From assembly GCF_024189315.1 (NCBI RefSeq), contig NZ_JAIZEO010000002.1, forward strand, positions 372,001-436,000: a stretch of 64,000 bases of DNA. The letters run 5' to 3'. How positions within the stretch are numbered: the stretch's first letter is position 1; each line of letters begins with the position of its first letter. A model generated the notes under the pieces. That model made no database searches. It saw only the letters and a program-made list of their open reading frames with translations, and was not told where the DNA came from. Made by a program: the position numbers and the translations under genes. Of this stretch, positions 18,068-26,460 are shown in pieces. The DNA comes from Halobacillus sp. A5. GTDB lineage: Bacteria; Bacillota; Bacilli; Bacillales; Halobacillaceae.

Positions 18068-18382
18068 TCAGTTCTCTATAGAAATCCAATCATGAGACCA
18101 ATCTTGTACACTTTCAATAACTGGTTTTAACGATTTCCCTTTTTCAGTTAAGGAATATTCAATCCTTACAGGGGTCTCAGGAAATACTTCACGAATAATA
18201 AGTCCTTCCTGTTCCATATCTTTTAGTCGGTCAGAAAGTACTTTGCCGCTGATTCCGATAGAAGATTCGATACTTTTAAACCTTTGTTCTCCCTCCAAAA
18301 GCTGATATATAATTAACCCGGTCCATCTTTGACTAAGGATCGTTATGGCTTTCTCAAAGCGGGGACACACAGCCTTATTCAT
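18068..18382 (-). CDS. HxlR family transcriptional regulator
   Basis: A 104-residue winged-helix DNA-binding protein. CPRFEKAITILSQRWTGLIIYQLLEGEQRFKSIE and ISGKVLSDRLKDMEQEGLI are the HxlR core, and EVFPETPVRIEYSLTEKGKSL is the wing. The cysteine at position 6 matches the redox-sensing Cys of YodB- and HypR-type members, so thiol or quinone sensing is plausible. The start at 18382 is chosen because AGGAGTG lies seven bases upstream; the longer frame to 18442 has no ribosome binding site. The target is unknown; no partner is divergent to it. Confidence 0.85.
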   Translation of the reverse strand: MNKAVCPRFEKAITILSQRWTGLIIYQLLEGEQRFKSIESSIGISGKVLSDRLKDMEQEGLIIREVFPETPVRIEYSLTEKGKSLKPVIESVQDWSHDWISIEN

Positions 18383-18549
18383 AGTTATCACTCCTAAATA
18401 AAATATACCACGAACGTTTAAGTAATTAAATAAATAAGGCACATTAACTTACAAAAAGTAAGCTGGAAATGAAAGCAGATGAAAATTACGATTAGCTGCG
18501 AAACCTCATAACATAGGTTTCCCTACTCAAAGAATTCAATAAGCGGTTT

Positions 18550-19674
18550 CTATTCGATAAACCGTAATTCCGGCATCCACTGGGAAAGGTGTTGTTTGTT
18601 TTCTTCCATCAAGACTTTGTATTCCGGCAGAAGGTCTGAATTTAACTCGTGCATAGGTACAGCCTCATAAGCATGCGGACCTTCCGAGGTAACATAAGTC
18701 AGCATGAAACGGGGATCCTCCACACTGATATCCTCATCCTTTTTAGCAAAATCGAACTTGATTATTCCGCCGATTCTTTTTTCTAATGCATCCTGCCCTG
18801 AGAAAAAATTTCCCAGGGAATATACAGCTAACATTTTATGATTATCTTCTCCATCAACCCATTCGATAGGCTGGAGAACGTGAGGGTGATGACCAATTAC
18901 AACATCAACACCTAAATCAGCTGTATACTCCATTAAGTCTTGTTGTTCCTCGTTAGGTAGAGGTTCATACTCATCTCCAAAGTGAAGACTTAGTACGGTC
19001 GCGTCACTTTTCTGTTGAGCTTCTTCTACGTCTTGTTTTATTTGTTCTTTATCTATTAAGTTCACCAGGTGTGATTTTCCTTGCGGCACAGGAATACCGT
19101 TCGTTCCGTATGTATAACTCAAAAATGATACATCTATGCCTTCCTCAGTTTTTAAGACTCTAGTATTATTTTGATCCTCTTCGTTTCGATAGGCACCTGT
19201 ATACATCATATTTATATGGTCCCAGTGGTCAAGGGCGCTCATTACTGCATCTTCTCCGCGGTCCAGCGTATGATTATTCGCCAGAGATACGACATCTACT
19301 CCTAAGTCTTTTAATGTCGTTCCGAATTCTTTAGGTGTGTTAAATGAAGGATAACTGGATAACCCTATTTCTTCTCCTCCAATCATTGTTTCCTGATTAG
19401 CCAAAGTAATAGTCGTATCTTCTAAGTATGGTTTTACTTTTTCAAGCATAGGCATAAAGTTAAAGCCATCTGAGGTTTTTGCATCATTGTAGACGCGGTC
19501 ATGAATGAGCATGTCCCCGACTGCAGTGACGCTGACTCGTTCTTCCATCTGGTAAGGAGGTTTTTCATGGAGGTTAATGTTTTTTTTGCTATGGGAAAGT
19601 GGAGGATCAGCCAGGGACCCAGAACATCCACTTAGCAATCCACCTAAAATGATAATACTTAAAAATTTTTTCAC
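18550..19674 (-). CDS. CapA-family lipoprotein, metallophosphatase-like
   Basis: A 374-residue exported lipoprotein. VKKFLSIIILGGLLSGC is a signal peptide with a lipobox ending in Cys. The mature part has the PGA_cap/CapA metallophosphoesterase pattern: VTAVGDMLIHDRVYNDA, TLANQETMIGG, VDVVSLANNHTLDRGEDAV, VLSLHFGDEYEP, VDVVIGHHPHVLQPIEW and YSLGNFFSGQ. The family includes poly-gamma-glutamate capsule proteins, but no capBC lies nearby, so a capsule role is not supported here. GTG at 19674 is preferred because AGGAG lies nine bases upstream. The promoter lies inside a 16-bp inverted repeat. Confidence 0.85.
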   Translation of the reverse strand: MKKFLSIIILGGLLSGCSGSLADPPLSHSKKNINLHEKPPYQMEERVSVTAVGDMLIHDRVYNDAKTSDGFNFMPMLEKVKPYLEDTTITLANQETMIGGEEIGLSSYPSFNTPKEFGTTLKDLGVDVVSLANNHTLDRGEDAVMSALDHWDHINMMYTGAYRNEEDQNNTRVLKTEEGIDVSFLSYTYGTNGIPVPQGKSHLVNLIDKEQIKQDVEEAQQKSDATVLSLHFGDEYEPLPNEEQQDLMEYTADLGVDVVIGHHPHVLQPIEWVDGEDNHKMLAVYSLGNFFSGQDALEKRIGGIIKFDFAKKDEDISVEDPRFMLTYVTSEGPHAYEAVPMHELNSDLLPEYKVLMEENKQHLSQWMPELRFIE

Positions 19675-19686
19675 GTCAATCAACTC

Positions 19687-19728
19687 CTATAATAGGACAA
19701 AGTAATCTCTATCTTTGTCCTATTATAG
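19687..19728 (-). promoter_or_regulatory. 16-bp perfect inverted repeat over the capA-like promoter and RBS
   Basis: CTATAATAGGACAAAG at 19687-19702 and its exact complement at 19713-19728 are separated by 10 bp. Read on the minus strand, the upstream arm carries a TGCTATAAT extended -10, and the downstream arm ends against the AGGAG ribosome binding site. It could be a repressor operator or an RNA hairpin masking the ribosome binding site. Confidence 0.6.
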
Positions 19729-19764
19729 CAGAATCAGAAGGGTAATATTCGATGAAAAAACAAT

Positions 19765-19796
19765 AAAACCACCCTTAAAAGGATGGTTTTAAGCAG
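19765..19796 (-). terminator. Hairpin terminator at the end of the bioY remnant
   Basis: AAAACCACCC pairs with GGATGGTTTT (one mismatch) around a six-base loop. On the minus strand it is followed by TATTGTTTTTTC. Confidence 0.6.
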
Positions 19797-20100
19797 ACTT
19801 CTGTTTCTCAGGAATAAACAAATGGACACGAATTAGACTTCTTCTCACAATGATACTAATGCAGACTGCCAAATACGATTTAGATTTAATTAAACCTGCA
19901 GCCAAAAAAGGATACACACCGTCGGCTGAAGCCTGAATCCAGCTCAAGTCCATGTAAAATTTCAGCTGCAAGTCACCGAATAAAAGTATAACGATCTTCT
20001 CTGCAGTCTCAGTATTTATTACCCGGGGGTCAATTGAATTTGGTTTTCTCCAGGTACATACGGAGGCAATAATACCGAAATATATCCACCCGGATATAAG
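19789..20100 (-). pseudogene. bioY: Truncated biotin transporter BioY (ECF S component)
   Basis: One continuous minus-strand frame of about 103 codons matches the C-terminal half of BioY: GWIYFGIIASV, then KIVILLFGDLQLKFYMDL, then DGVYPFLAAGLIKSYLAV-like and IIVRRSL. These are the usual GGYLxGFIxAA, IYLFGVLQL and GVxPFLPGDLIK blocks. A stop codon lies just before GWIY and there is no start with a ribosome binding site, so the first 80 or so residues are lost. BioY would have been the biotin-binding membrane subunit of an ECF transporter. The terminator is kept, which suggests recent loss. Confidence 0.65.
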
Positions 20101-20142
20101 TTAACGCTAACTTTTAGAGAGGAGTAGTTTGTTACAGAAACT

Positions 20143-20604
20143 TCATTTGCTGAGTTTCACATATATAGGAAGGTCTGTATGTCCCATCTCTCTTACATAT
20201 ACAAATAGATTTCCTTTATGGTGAATTTCGTGGTCGACAGCTGTGTGTAAAAGCTCAGAAACCGTTAATTCTCTTCCGAAAATTTTAGATACGTCAACTT
20301 TATTATTAAAATCATCATCAGAAAGAGCATGAATCAGTTGCAATGTTTGTTCTGTATAAGTTTCAGCTTGTTCAGTAAGGCTGCTGGTGTCTTCCGCAGT
20401 AAATAATTTATTTGGTTCCTGGCCGTTTGCCATTCTCGCAAACATATATGCGGTTTCATAGATATGAATCACGAGTTTTTGAGCTTCCATAGAAGAAGGA
20501 GTGGGTTTGTAGTTGTAATAGTCTTTATCAATTTTAGCTGTTAATTCATTAGTTACTTCCCTATGGGATAGAAAATAGTCAGTAAAACGAGTACTTTTAC
20601 TCAT
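20143..20604 (-). CDS. DinB family protein
   Basis: A 153-residue four-helix-bundle protein of the DinB/YfiT type. The likely metal ligands are the histidine in LVIHIYETAYMF (near residue 47) and the two in HTAVDHEIHHKGNL (near 120-128). Members are thiol-dependent transferases or have unknown roles, often induced by DNA damage. ATG at 20604 follows AAAGGAGG. The stop lies only 42 bp from the BioY remnant. Nothing in the context gives a specific function. Confidence 0.82.
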   Translation of the reverse strand: MSKSTRFTDYFLSHREVTNELTAKIDKDYYNYKPTPSSMEAQKLVIHIYETAYMFARMANGQEPNKLFTAEDTSSLTEQAETYTEQTLQLIHALSDDDFNNKVDVSKIFGRELTVSELLHTAVDHEIHHKGNLFVYVREMGHTDLPIYVKLSK

Positions 20605-20873
20605 TTGAATCCTCCTTTTGAAATTAAAATTCTCAACTCAAAGATATATTCTAGGATTAAATGGGTCAACGATAATGCTTGGGGTAAATCTTATTTGGAA
20701 ATTTAAGGTAGGTATAAGTGCCTGTCACGAGGAAAAAGAACTATTTTTCTGTGGCAAAAAATTGAACATTTCATTACAAATATTTCATTTTGTTAAAATG
20801 AGACAGTTTTAAGTTCAAAAAATAGGGGATATAAGGTAAAATGAGTGAGTGGAAAATTAACGGAGGTTTTACG

Positions 20874-22781
20874 ATGTTTACAAATAACAAATATTTCACC
20901 AAAGGTAAATTAAATAAATGGCTGATTTACGCTGTTGTAATTGCTATCTTCTGGATGAAAATGTACTTTATTCAAGGAAGCATCTTTACATTGGACGTAG
21001 AGAATGCTAATGAAGCTGCTATTTTGGCTTTTAATCCGCTCAGCAGTATCTTTCTGTTGTTTGGTATAGGAATTCTATTAGGCGGACGAAGAGGTCTGTT
21101 AGTTACTTATATTATCGGATCGATCCTCCTGTATGTAAATGTTTTGTTCTATCGTGAATACAATGATTTTATTACCATACCCATGCTTGGGCAGGTAGCA
21201 AACCTTGCCGGCTTAGGCGGCAGTATTACAAGTATTCTTTCCATGATGGATATTCTGCTTTTCGTAGATGTATTTGCAGCTGTCTTTCTATTATTCTATT
21301 TAAAATCTACTCGTTTTCCTAAATTCGCGCCTAAACGCAGAGAAGGAATTATACTGGCAATGATAGCTATACCGTTGTTCCTTGCGAATTTAGCATGGGC
21401 TGAAACGGAACGAACGGATCTTCTTGAGAGAGCGTTTGATCGTAACATGCTGGTTAAATACATTGGAGTCATTAACTATCATGTTTATGATATTGTTCTT
21501 CAAGGGCAAACAGAAATGAAGAAAACCTTTGCTGACAGTAACGAATTAGTTCCAGCTCTGAACTATTTAAATGAGAAGAAAACAGAGCCGAATAGTGAAA
21601 TGACTGGAAAAGCTGAAGGCAAAAACGTGATTGCAATATCTCTTGAGAGTACTCAAACATTTGTCGTGGATAATGAAGTTAACGGTGAAGAGCTGACGCC
21701 TTATTTTAATGACCTTAAAGAAGAAGGGGCTTACTTTAGTAACTTCTACCACCAGGTTAAGCAAGGTCGTACCTCTGATTCAGAGTTTATTCTTGATAAT
21801 TCTATGTATGGTTTAAACCGTGGAGCTGCATTCTTTACACATTCAGGTAATGAATACGAAGCTTCCCCTGAAATTTTAGGAGAAAACGGTTATACAACAT
21901 CTAACATGCATGCCAACGACAAAACTTTCTGGAATCGTAATGTGATGTATGATTCGTTAGGATATGACGAATTTTATGGAAAAGAAGATTATGATGTAAC
22001 AGATGAAAAGTCTTATGGGTGGGGTTATCTGGATGAGTATTTCTTTGAGGAGTCTTTAGATAAAATGGAAGAGATGGACCAGCCATTTTATAATAAGATG
22101 ATTACGTTAACGAACCACCATCCGTTTACTCTTCCTGAAGATAAGAAATATATTGATGAAGGCGATACGAATAGTGGGACGGTCAATCGTTATTTCCAAA
22201 CGATTCGCTATCAGGATGAGGCTTTGAAACAATTTGTTGAAGAATTCAAAGAGTCTGATCTTTATGATGATACAGTCCTTGTGATTTATGGAGACCATTT
22301 CGGAATTTCTGAAAACCATCAGGAAGCAATGGGACAATATTTAGACAAAGATATTGATGAATACGAACAGTTCCAGTTGCAGCGTGTTCCTCTTCTCATG
22401 ATTGGAGAGGGAATTGAACCAGAGGAGCATGATACAGTCGGCGGGCAGATTGACTTACGTCCGACAATTATGAACCTGCTCGGAGTAGAAGATGATAACC
22501 CAATTCAATTTGGTCAAGATCTATTTAGCGAAGACCGTCGTGAAATGATGATAACGCGCGATGGAGACTTTGCTAACGAAGACTATGTTGGTGTTAAAGG
22601 ATCCTGTTACGAACGTGAAACTGGAGAAGAAGTAGAAAATGATAATTGCGACCCATTGTTTGAAGAAGCAGAAGAAGAACTGGCAATGTCTGATTCGATT
22701 ATCTATGGTGACTTACTTCGCTATCTTGATGAGACAGAAATGATCGAAGAGGAAGAGTCATCCTCAGACGAAGAAGAATAA
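20874..22781 (+). CDS. ltaS: Lipoteichoic acid synthase family protein
   Basis: A 635-residue membrane enzyme that polymerises glycerol phosphate from phosphatidylglycerol onto the lipid anchor. Five N-terminal membrane helices (residues 10-190) are followed by an AWAETER segment resembling the signal peptidase cut site. The extracellular sulfatase-fold domain has the catalytic threonine in ISLESTQTF (near 259), FYHQVKQGRTSDSEF, and the metal ligands in YGDHFGIS (near 474). The tail is very acidic (EEEESSSDEEE), fitting a halophile. ATG at 20874 is chosen for the upstream GGAGG; the start at 20841 lacks one. It is monocistronic with a strong terminator. Bacilli have several paralogues, so housekeeping versus stress role is open. 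Confidence 0.92.
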   Translation: MFTNNKYFTKGKLNKWLIYAVVIAIFWMKMYFIQGSIFTLDVENANEAAILAFNPLSSIFLLFGIGILLGGRRGLLVTYIIGSILLYVNVLFYREYNDFITIPMLGQVANLAGLGGSITSILSMMDILLFVDVFAAVFLLFYLKSTRFPKFAPKRREGIILAMIAIPLFLANLAWAETERTDLLERAFDRNMLVKYIGVINYHVYDIVLQGQTEMKKTFADSNELVPALNYLNEKKTEPNSEMTGKAEGKNVIAISLESTQTFVVDNEVNGEELTPYFNDLKEEGAYFSNFYHQVKQGRTSDSEFILDNSMYGLNRGAAFFTHSGNEYEASPEILGENGYTTSNMHANDKTFWNRNVMYDSLGYDEFYGKEDYDVTDEKSYGWGYLDEYFFEESLDKMEEMDQPFYNKMITLTNHHPFTLPEDKKYIDEGDTNSGTVNRYFQTIRYQDEALKQFVEEFKESDLYDDTVLVIYGDHFGISENHQEAMGQYLDKDIDEYEQFQLQRVPLLMIGEGIEPEEHDTVGGQIDLRPTIMNLLGVEDDNPIQFGQDLFSEDRREMMITRDGDFANEDYVGVKGSCYERETGEEVENDNCDPLFEEAEEELAMSDSIIYGDLLRYLDETEMIEEEESSSDEEE

Positions 22782-22791
22782 TATTATTAAC

Positions 22792-22822
22792 AAAGCCTTC
22801 ACCCCAATCGGTGAAGGCTTTT
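22792..22822 (+). terminator. ltaS terminator
   Basis: AAAGCCTTCACC and GGTGAAGGCTTTT form a 12-bp stem with a T-rich end. Confidence 0.88.
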
Positions 22823-23044
22823 CAGGCTGTTGATAAAGTTTGGGTGTAGGTGTACATCGTGCCTCATGGTTCCCTCATTAGAACCAGAAGAAAATGGAAC
22901 AGGAAAAAGCGCTGCTTTTAAGCGGGGCAGGAGGAAAGTCTCCTCGGTCTGCGAAATGTGGGGCTTTTCCAGTCTGTTTGTCCCGCAGGAGTCCTTCCTT
23001 TTTCTGTTCCTTTTAATCACAAGACGCTCTCGGAACCATTGAAT
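22823..23044 (+). repeat. Interspersed repeat family B, copy 1
   Basis: Begins CAGGCTGTTGATAAAG and contains GGAACAGGAAAAAGCGCTGC followed by TTTTAAGCGGGGCAG, ending near CTCTCGGAACCATTG. The same order of blocks occurs at 58584-58742 and, reversed, at 49076-49192. Small reading frames here are not coding. Confidence 0.7.
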
Positions 23045-23098
23045 CACAGAATAAGACCTCATGAACTCCTATGAGTCTAGTGATCATTTATCGAAAAA

Positions 23099-23214
23099 GG
23101 GTTTTAGGAAACGGCGAGACTCCTGTGGGAGGTACGTACATGGTGAGACCCAGAAGGCAAAGCCTGAGGAGGCTTACCGTACGCCCACGGAAAGCGAGTC
23201 GTTTCCTAAAACCC
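23099..23214. repeat. MITE-like element with 15-bp terminal inverted repeats
   Basis: GGGTTTTAGGAAACG at 23099 and its exact complement at 23200-23214 enclose a GC-rich, partly self-complementary core (CTCCTGTGGGAGG, AGGAGGCTTACCGTACGCCCACGG). The core resembles the small structured repeats widely dispersed in Bacillaceae genomes. It does not encode a protein. Confidence 0.65.
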
Positions 23215-23280
23215 TTACCTCTTGTTTATGCAAGGTATGTTTACACTTAAGAGTAAACGATAGTTTCTCAATAAGCTGCA

Positions 23281-23308
23281 AAGCCTTCCCCAATTAGGGT
23301 GAAGGCTT
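23281..23308 (-). terminator. Terminator after the TSUP permease gene
   Basis: AAGCCTTCCCC and GGGTGAAGGCTT form a stem, with one mismatch. It resembles the ltaS terminator on the other side of the repeats. Confidence 0.55.
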
Positions 23309-23323
23309 GTATCATGGTATCTT

Positions 23324-24100
23324 TTAGATAATATCCATCCATATTTTAATCGTAGTAACTGCAATTAGCACCGCCAATATGGCTTGCAGAACTTTAGTGT
23401 TTATCGATTTTCCGGCTTTAGCTCCTAAAGGGGCAGCGATCAAACTGGCAATAACCATAATGCCTGCCGCCGTATAGTCAACCTGTCCTGTAGTAACTTT
23501 GCCGACAGTGGCGCCGATTGATGAAATCAACGTAATGGCTAAAGAGGATGCTATGGTCATTCGTGTAGGAATTTTAAGTACTACCAGCATAATAGGGACT
23601 AATAAGAACGCCCCGGCGGCACCTACAATTCCTGCTCCGACACCAACAATTAAGGCCAAAGCGAAAGCAAGCCATTTACTAAAGCTCACTTGTTCAAACG
23701 GAATCTCATCAATGCCTTTCTTTGGAACAAACATCATGACAGACGCCGTTAATGCTAATATCCCATATACAATGTTTATACCATCTTCAGGCATAAAACG
23801 AGAACCATATCCACCAACGAAGCTTCCAATTAAAATGCTTACACCCATATACAGAATGAGGGATCTATTTAAATAGCCTCCCTTACGATATGCCCACACT
23901 CCGCCTAACGTAGCAAAAAAGACTTGTACTGCACTGATTCCAGATACTTCATGAGCTGTAAAGGCAGTGAAGCCGATTAGAGGTGGAATGTAAAGGAGCA
24001 TAGGGTATTTAATGATAGAGCCGCCAATCCCCAGCATTCCTGATATATACGAGCCAGCAAAACCGATTAAGAATATAGTAAGAATAAGACCGAATTCCAC
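23324..24100 (-). CDS. TSUP/TauE-SafE sulfite or sulfur-anion permease (YrkJ-like)
   Basis: About 258 residues with seven or eight membrane helices, including two TSUP repeats ([27 protein letters not shown] and [36 protein letters not shown]). The family exports or imports sulfite, thiosulfate or related anions. It is the last gene of the persulfide operon, as in Bacillus yrk operons and staphylococcal cst (TauE). GTG at 24100 has AGGAG eight bases upstream, so it is preferred to the upstream GTG/ATG codons. A partial terminator precedes the gene, so its level may be lower than the rest. Confidence 0.88.
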   Translation of the reverse strand: MEFGLILTIFLIGFAGSYISGMLGIGGSIIKYPMLLYIPPLIGFTAFTAHEVSGISAVQVFFATLGGVWAYRKGGYLNRSLILYMGVSILIGSFVGGYGSRFMPEDGINIVYGILALTASVMMFVPKKGIDEIPFEQVSFSKWLAFALALIVGVGAGIVGAAGAFLLVPIMLVVLKIPTRMTIASSLAITLISSIGATVGKVTTGQVDYTAAGIMVIASLIAAPLGAKAGKSINTKVLQAILAVLIAVTTIKIWMDII

Positions 24101-24117
24101 AACCATCACTCCTTAAA

Positions 24118-24146
24118 AAAAAGGAACCGCTCCAGGTTCCCTTTTT
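24118..24146 (-). terminator. Internal attenuator-like hairpin between tusA and the TSUP gene
   Basis: On the minus strand GGGAACC and GGTTCC form a stem followed by eight T, giving a terminator within the operon that may reduce TSUP expression. Confidence 0.6.
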
Positions 24147-24150
24147 ATTT

Positions 24151-24378
24151 TCATCCTTTTTGAATCCAGAATTTTAAGATGTCATTATCTTCATCGCTTT
24201 TAAGGAGCTCGTGTCCGCCGGATTTTGCCCAGGCCTTAAGATCACCTTTGGCACCTTTGTCCGTTGCATGGATTTCCAGGATATCTCCTGTTTCAAGCTC
24301 TTTCATTGCCTTTTTAGTTTTAACAATAGGCATAGGACACGCCATTCCTTTCGCGTCTAATACTTTAGTAGAGTTCAT
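24151..24378 (-). CDS. TusA-like sulfur carrier protein (YrkI-like)
   Basis: A 75-residue SirA/TusA-fold protein that carries persulfide sulfur on the cysteine of the CPMP motif (DAKGMACPMPIVKTKKAM, Cys near 14). GDILEIHATDKGAKGDLKAWAKSGGHELL is the rest of the conserved fold. It lies between the MBL-rhodanese gene and the TSUP permease in the sulfur operon, 33 bp from the former. It probably relays sulfane sulfur between the rhodanese domains and the oxidising enzyme. Confidence 0.92.
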   Translation of the reverse strand: MNSTKVLDAKGMACPMPIVKTKKAMKELETGDILEIHATDKGAKGDLKAWAKSGGHELLKSDEDNDILKFWIQKG

Positions 24379-24411
24379 ATTTTATTACCTCCTGATTTGT
24401 ATGTTTTTTTG

Positions 24412-25539
24412 TTATCTAACCGCACAACGGTTAGGTCCAATCTCCATTTCACGCTGCTGCTCTTCATCTGGTGAAATTATACCCATGTTTGTTTTTCTTA
24501 TTTCTTGATAGGCATTTGGTTGAGGCGGGAGATTCTCGGTGACTATTCTTCGAAATTCAGCGTCATTTTTCACGTTTAAGCCATGGTTGTTAGAAATCAA
24601 GGTTCCCAGCTTCGCTGCTATAGTACCATCGCTGTTCAATTCATCCATACTCATAAAGTGGGCAGGTAATACAATCAGATTTTCAGAAAGCTCTTTATAG
24701 CGAGAATAAAGTGTTTCGCGCAGGTCTTGTACCCAGTCTTCTGCTTTACCTGCAAGATCAGGACGTCCAATTGAATCAATAAACAAAATATCTCCAGAAA
24801 GAAGGTACTGGTCATCGATCACAAAGGACGTAGAGCCAATCGTGTGTCCTGGAGTATACAAGGCGTGTATGATGATTTCCTCATTTCCGACTTTCACGAT
24901 TTCATTATCTTCTAATGGGACATAGCTGTACGTCACTTCTCCGGCATCTTTCGGAGGAAGCCAATAGGCTGCACCTGTTTGTCGGGCAAGTTTTCGACCG
25001 CCTGAAATGTGATCGGCATGTAAGTGAGTGTCGAAAGCGTGAATGATTTTAGCTCCTTTTCCCTCTGCAAAAGAGGTGTAAATGTCTATCATTCGCGTGG
25101 CATCAATAATTGCGGCTTCCCCATTTGATACCACCATATAAGAAAGGCAGCCTTTACCGATCCTCACGAATTGAAAGAGTTCTCCGCCGTTATTTAAGTC
25201 GGCTACTTTAACAGGCTCTAGATATTCACTCCAGGATTTCATACCCCCTTGAAGATAGAATACATCTTTGCCTTCTTCAGAAAGCATTTCTGCCACCATC
25301 ACAGAAGACCCTTCCTTGGCACATACTACTAAGATCTCCCGGTCGGCAGGGAGTTGATCAAGGATTTCTTCCACGCCGTCAAGTAAATCAAAGTAAGGGA
25401 TATTTAAATATGTGACTTTTTTTCCTTCAATTTTCCAGTCTTGAAAAGCATCTTCATTTCTAACATCTAAAATAAACAGCGGCTCATTGTTTACTATTTT
25501 TTGAGTGACCTGTTGAGCTGTCATAGGATTAACAGTCAT
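24412..25539 (-). CDS. Rhodanese-MBL fusion, persulfide-handling enzyme (YrkH-like)
   Basis: A 375-residue fusion. Residues 1-115 are a rhodanese domain ([26 protein letters not shown] with the persulfide-accepting Cys). Residues 125-350 are a metallo-beta-lactamase fold of the persulfide-dioxygenase type ([51 protein letters not shown]). Such enzymes oxidise glutathione- or low-molecular-weight-thiol persulfides to sulfite or thiosulfate. The order rhodanese-then-MBL is that of YrkH, not of staphylococcal CstB, where MBL comes first. A CstR-like operator overlaps its ribosome binding site. It is the likely catalytic centre of the operon. Confidence 0.88.
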   Translation of the reverse strand: MTVNPMTAQQVTQKIVNNEPLFILDVRNEDAFQDWKIEGKKVTYLNIPYFDLLDGVEEILDQLPADREILVVCAKEGSSVMVAEMLSEEGKDVFYLQGGMKSWSEYLEPVKVADLNNGGELFQFVRIGKGCLSYMVVSNGEAAIIDATRMIDIYTSFAEGKGAKIIHAFDTHLHADHISGGRKLARQTGAAYWLPPKDAGEVTYSYVPLEDNEIVKVGNEEIIIHALYTPGHTIGSTSFVIDDQYLLSGDILFIDSIGRPDLAGKAEDWVQDLRETLYSRYKELSENLIVLPAHFMSMDELNSDGTIAAKLGTLISNNHGLNVKNDAEFRRIVTENLPPQPNAYQEIRKTNMGIISPDEEQQREMEIGPNRCAVR

Positions 25540-25544
25540 TACAA

Positions 25545-25560
25545 TTACCCCCTAAGGTAT
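25545..25560. promoter_or_regulatory. Third CstR-type operator, over the yrkH-like RBS
   Basis: TTACCCCCTAAGGTAT fits the architecture 6-bp arm, 4-bp centre, 6-bp arm seen at the other two sites (ATACCC-N4-GGGTAT), with two deviations. It overlaps the GGGGG ribosome binding site of the gene. Confidence 0.4.
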
Positions 25561-25576
25561 TATTTTAGTTAAAAAA

Positions 25577-26137
25577 TTATTCGGACTTTGTAGTCTCTCC
25601 TGACCAGCCGCTCATGCCTGGAACTACGTTATAGACGTGTTCATACCCTTTAGCTGCTAACTTTTGGGCTGCCATATCACTGCGGCTGCCCGTCCGGCAG
25701 ATAACATAAATATTCTTCGTACCATCGATTTCACTTATGCGCTCATCCAGTTCCCCAAGTGGAATAGACTTCGCCCCCGGAATGTGATCGAATGCATACT
25801 CGGCAGATTCACGAACATCTAAAATCACTGAATCCTTATCAAGGGATTGGACCGTCTCATTATCTACCACCTGGGGGTGTTTCTTCTCTTGAGAATCTTC
25901 ATTTCCGTCTTTACGAATATAATGGCTTAATACATCATTTTCTTCAGTAGTTCCAAGGTATTGATGACCTGTTTTTTCAGCCCATGCCTTCATATCAGCC
26001 GTAGAGCCTTTGTCCGTAGCTTCAATTTTTAAAACCTGGCCGTTCTCTAAGTTCTTCATTGTTTTTTTAGTTTTTACAATTGGCATCGGGCAGGCTAAAC
26101 CTTTCGCATCCAAGGTTTCATTTGTTTTAATATTCAT
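25577..26137 (-). CDS. TusA-rhodanese fusion sulfurtransferase (YrkF-like)
   Basis: A 186-residue fusion of a TusA domain (residues 1-75, LDAKGLACPMPIVKTKKTM) and a rhodanese domain (90-186, DSVILDVRESAEYAFDHIPGAKSIPLGEL; YVICRTGSRSDMAAQKL with the active cysteine). It passes sulfane sulfur between its own two domains and partner proteins. YrkF of Bacillus subtilis has the same size and domain order. It is the fourth gene of the operon, 37 bp ahead of the yrkH-like gene, with GGAG ahead of its ATG. Confidence 0.92.
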   Translation of the reverse strand: MNIKTNETLDAKGLACPMPIVKTKKTMKNLENGQVLKIEATDKGSTADMKAWAEKTGHQYLGTTEENDVLSHYIRKDGNEDSQEKKHPQVVDNETVQSLDKDSVILDVRESAEYAFDHIPGAKSIPLGELDERISEIDGTKNIYVICRTGSRSDMAAQKLAAKGYEHVYNVVPGMSGWSGETTKSE

Positions 26138-26157
26138 AGATATAACACTCCTTAAAA

Positions 26158-26445
26158 TTATTCAATTTTTCCTTTGTAATTTATCATTCCGCCATCCATA
26201 TTCATGACGTTGAACCCTTGATTTTCTAAAAATTGAGCCGCTTGACTACTGCGTCCCCCGGAGCGGCAGACCAGGACATATTCTTTTGATTTATCAAGCT
26301 CATTCATTCGAGGTTCAATAAGTCCTAAAGGTATATTTAAAGCACCGGGTATTTTTCCTGCAGCCACTTCATTGGTTTCTCTCACGTCGATAATGTTTAC
26401 TTCTTCATAGGTCATCTCTATTTCTTTGGGTGTTATAGTTTTCAC
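26158..26445 (-). CDS. Single-domain rhodanese sulfurtransferase
   Basis: A 95-residue rhodanese. IIDVRETNEVAAGKIPGALNIPLGL is the conserved N-terminal block and LVCRSGGRSSQAAQFL holds the persulfide-forming cysteine in a CRSGGRS loop. Single-domain rhodaneses take sulfur from persulfides or thiosulfate and hand it to TusA-type carriers. It starts 15 bp behind the DsrE gene, with AAGGAGG upstream, and is 20 bp ahead of the TusA-rhodanese gene, firmly within the operon. Confidence 0.93.
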   Translation of the reverse strand: MKTITPKEIEMTYEEVNIIDVRETNEVAAGKIPGALNIPLGLIEPRMNELDKSKEYVLVCRSGGRSSQAAQFLENQGFNVMNMDGGMINYKGKIE

Positions 26446-26460
26446 TTTTGTATTTCCTCC

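Noticed and set aside
18498-18522. Hairpin GAAACCT...AGGTTTC downstream of the CapA-like gene
   Set aside because: Short stem without a T-run on either side; too weak to call a terminator.
20015-20142. Minus-strand frame reading SVNLYPGGYISVLLPPYVPG
   Set aside because: Looks protein-like but has no start codon, and the same DNA in another frame gives the BioY-like sequence, which continues much further.
20618-20812. 64-codon frame upstream of ltaS
   Set aside because: No ribosome binding site or recognisable motif; lies in the ltaS promoter region.
22830-23297. Reading frames of 70-87 codons on both strands between ltaS and the TSUP gene
   Set aside because: They lie wholly within interspersed repeats.
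23499-23876. 125-codon frame antisense to the TSUP permease
   Set aside because: Shadow of a real, conserved membrane-protein gene on the other strand.
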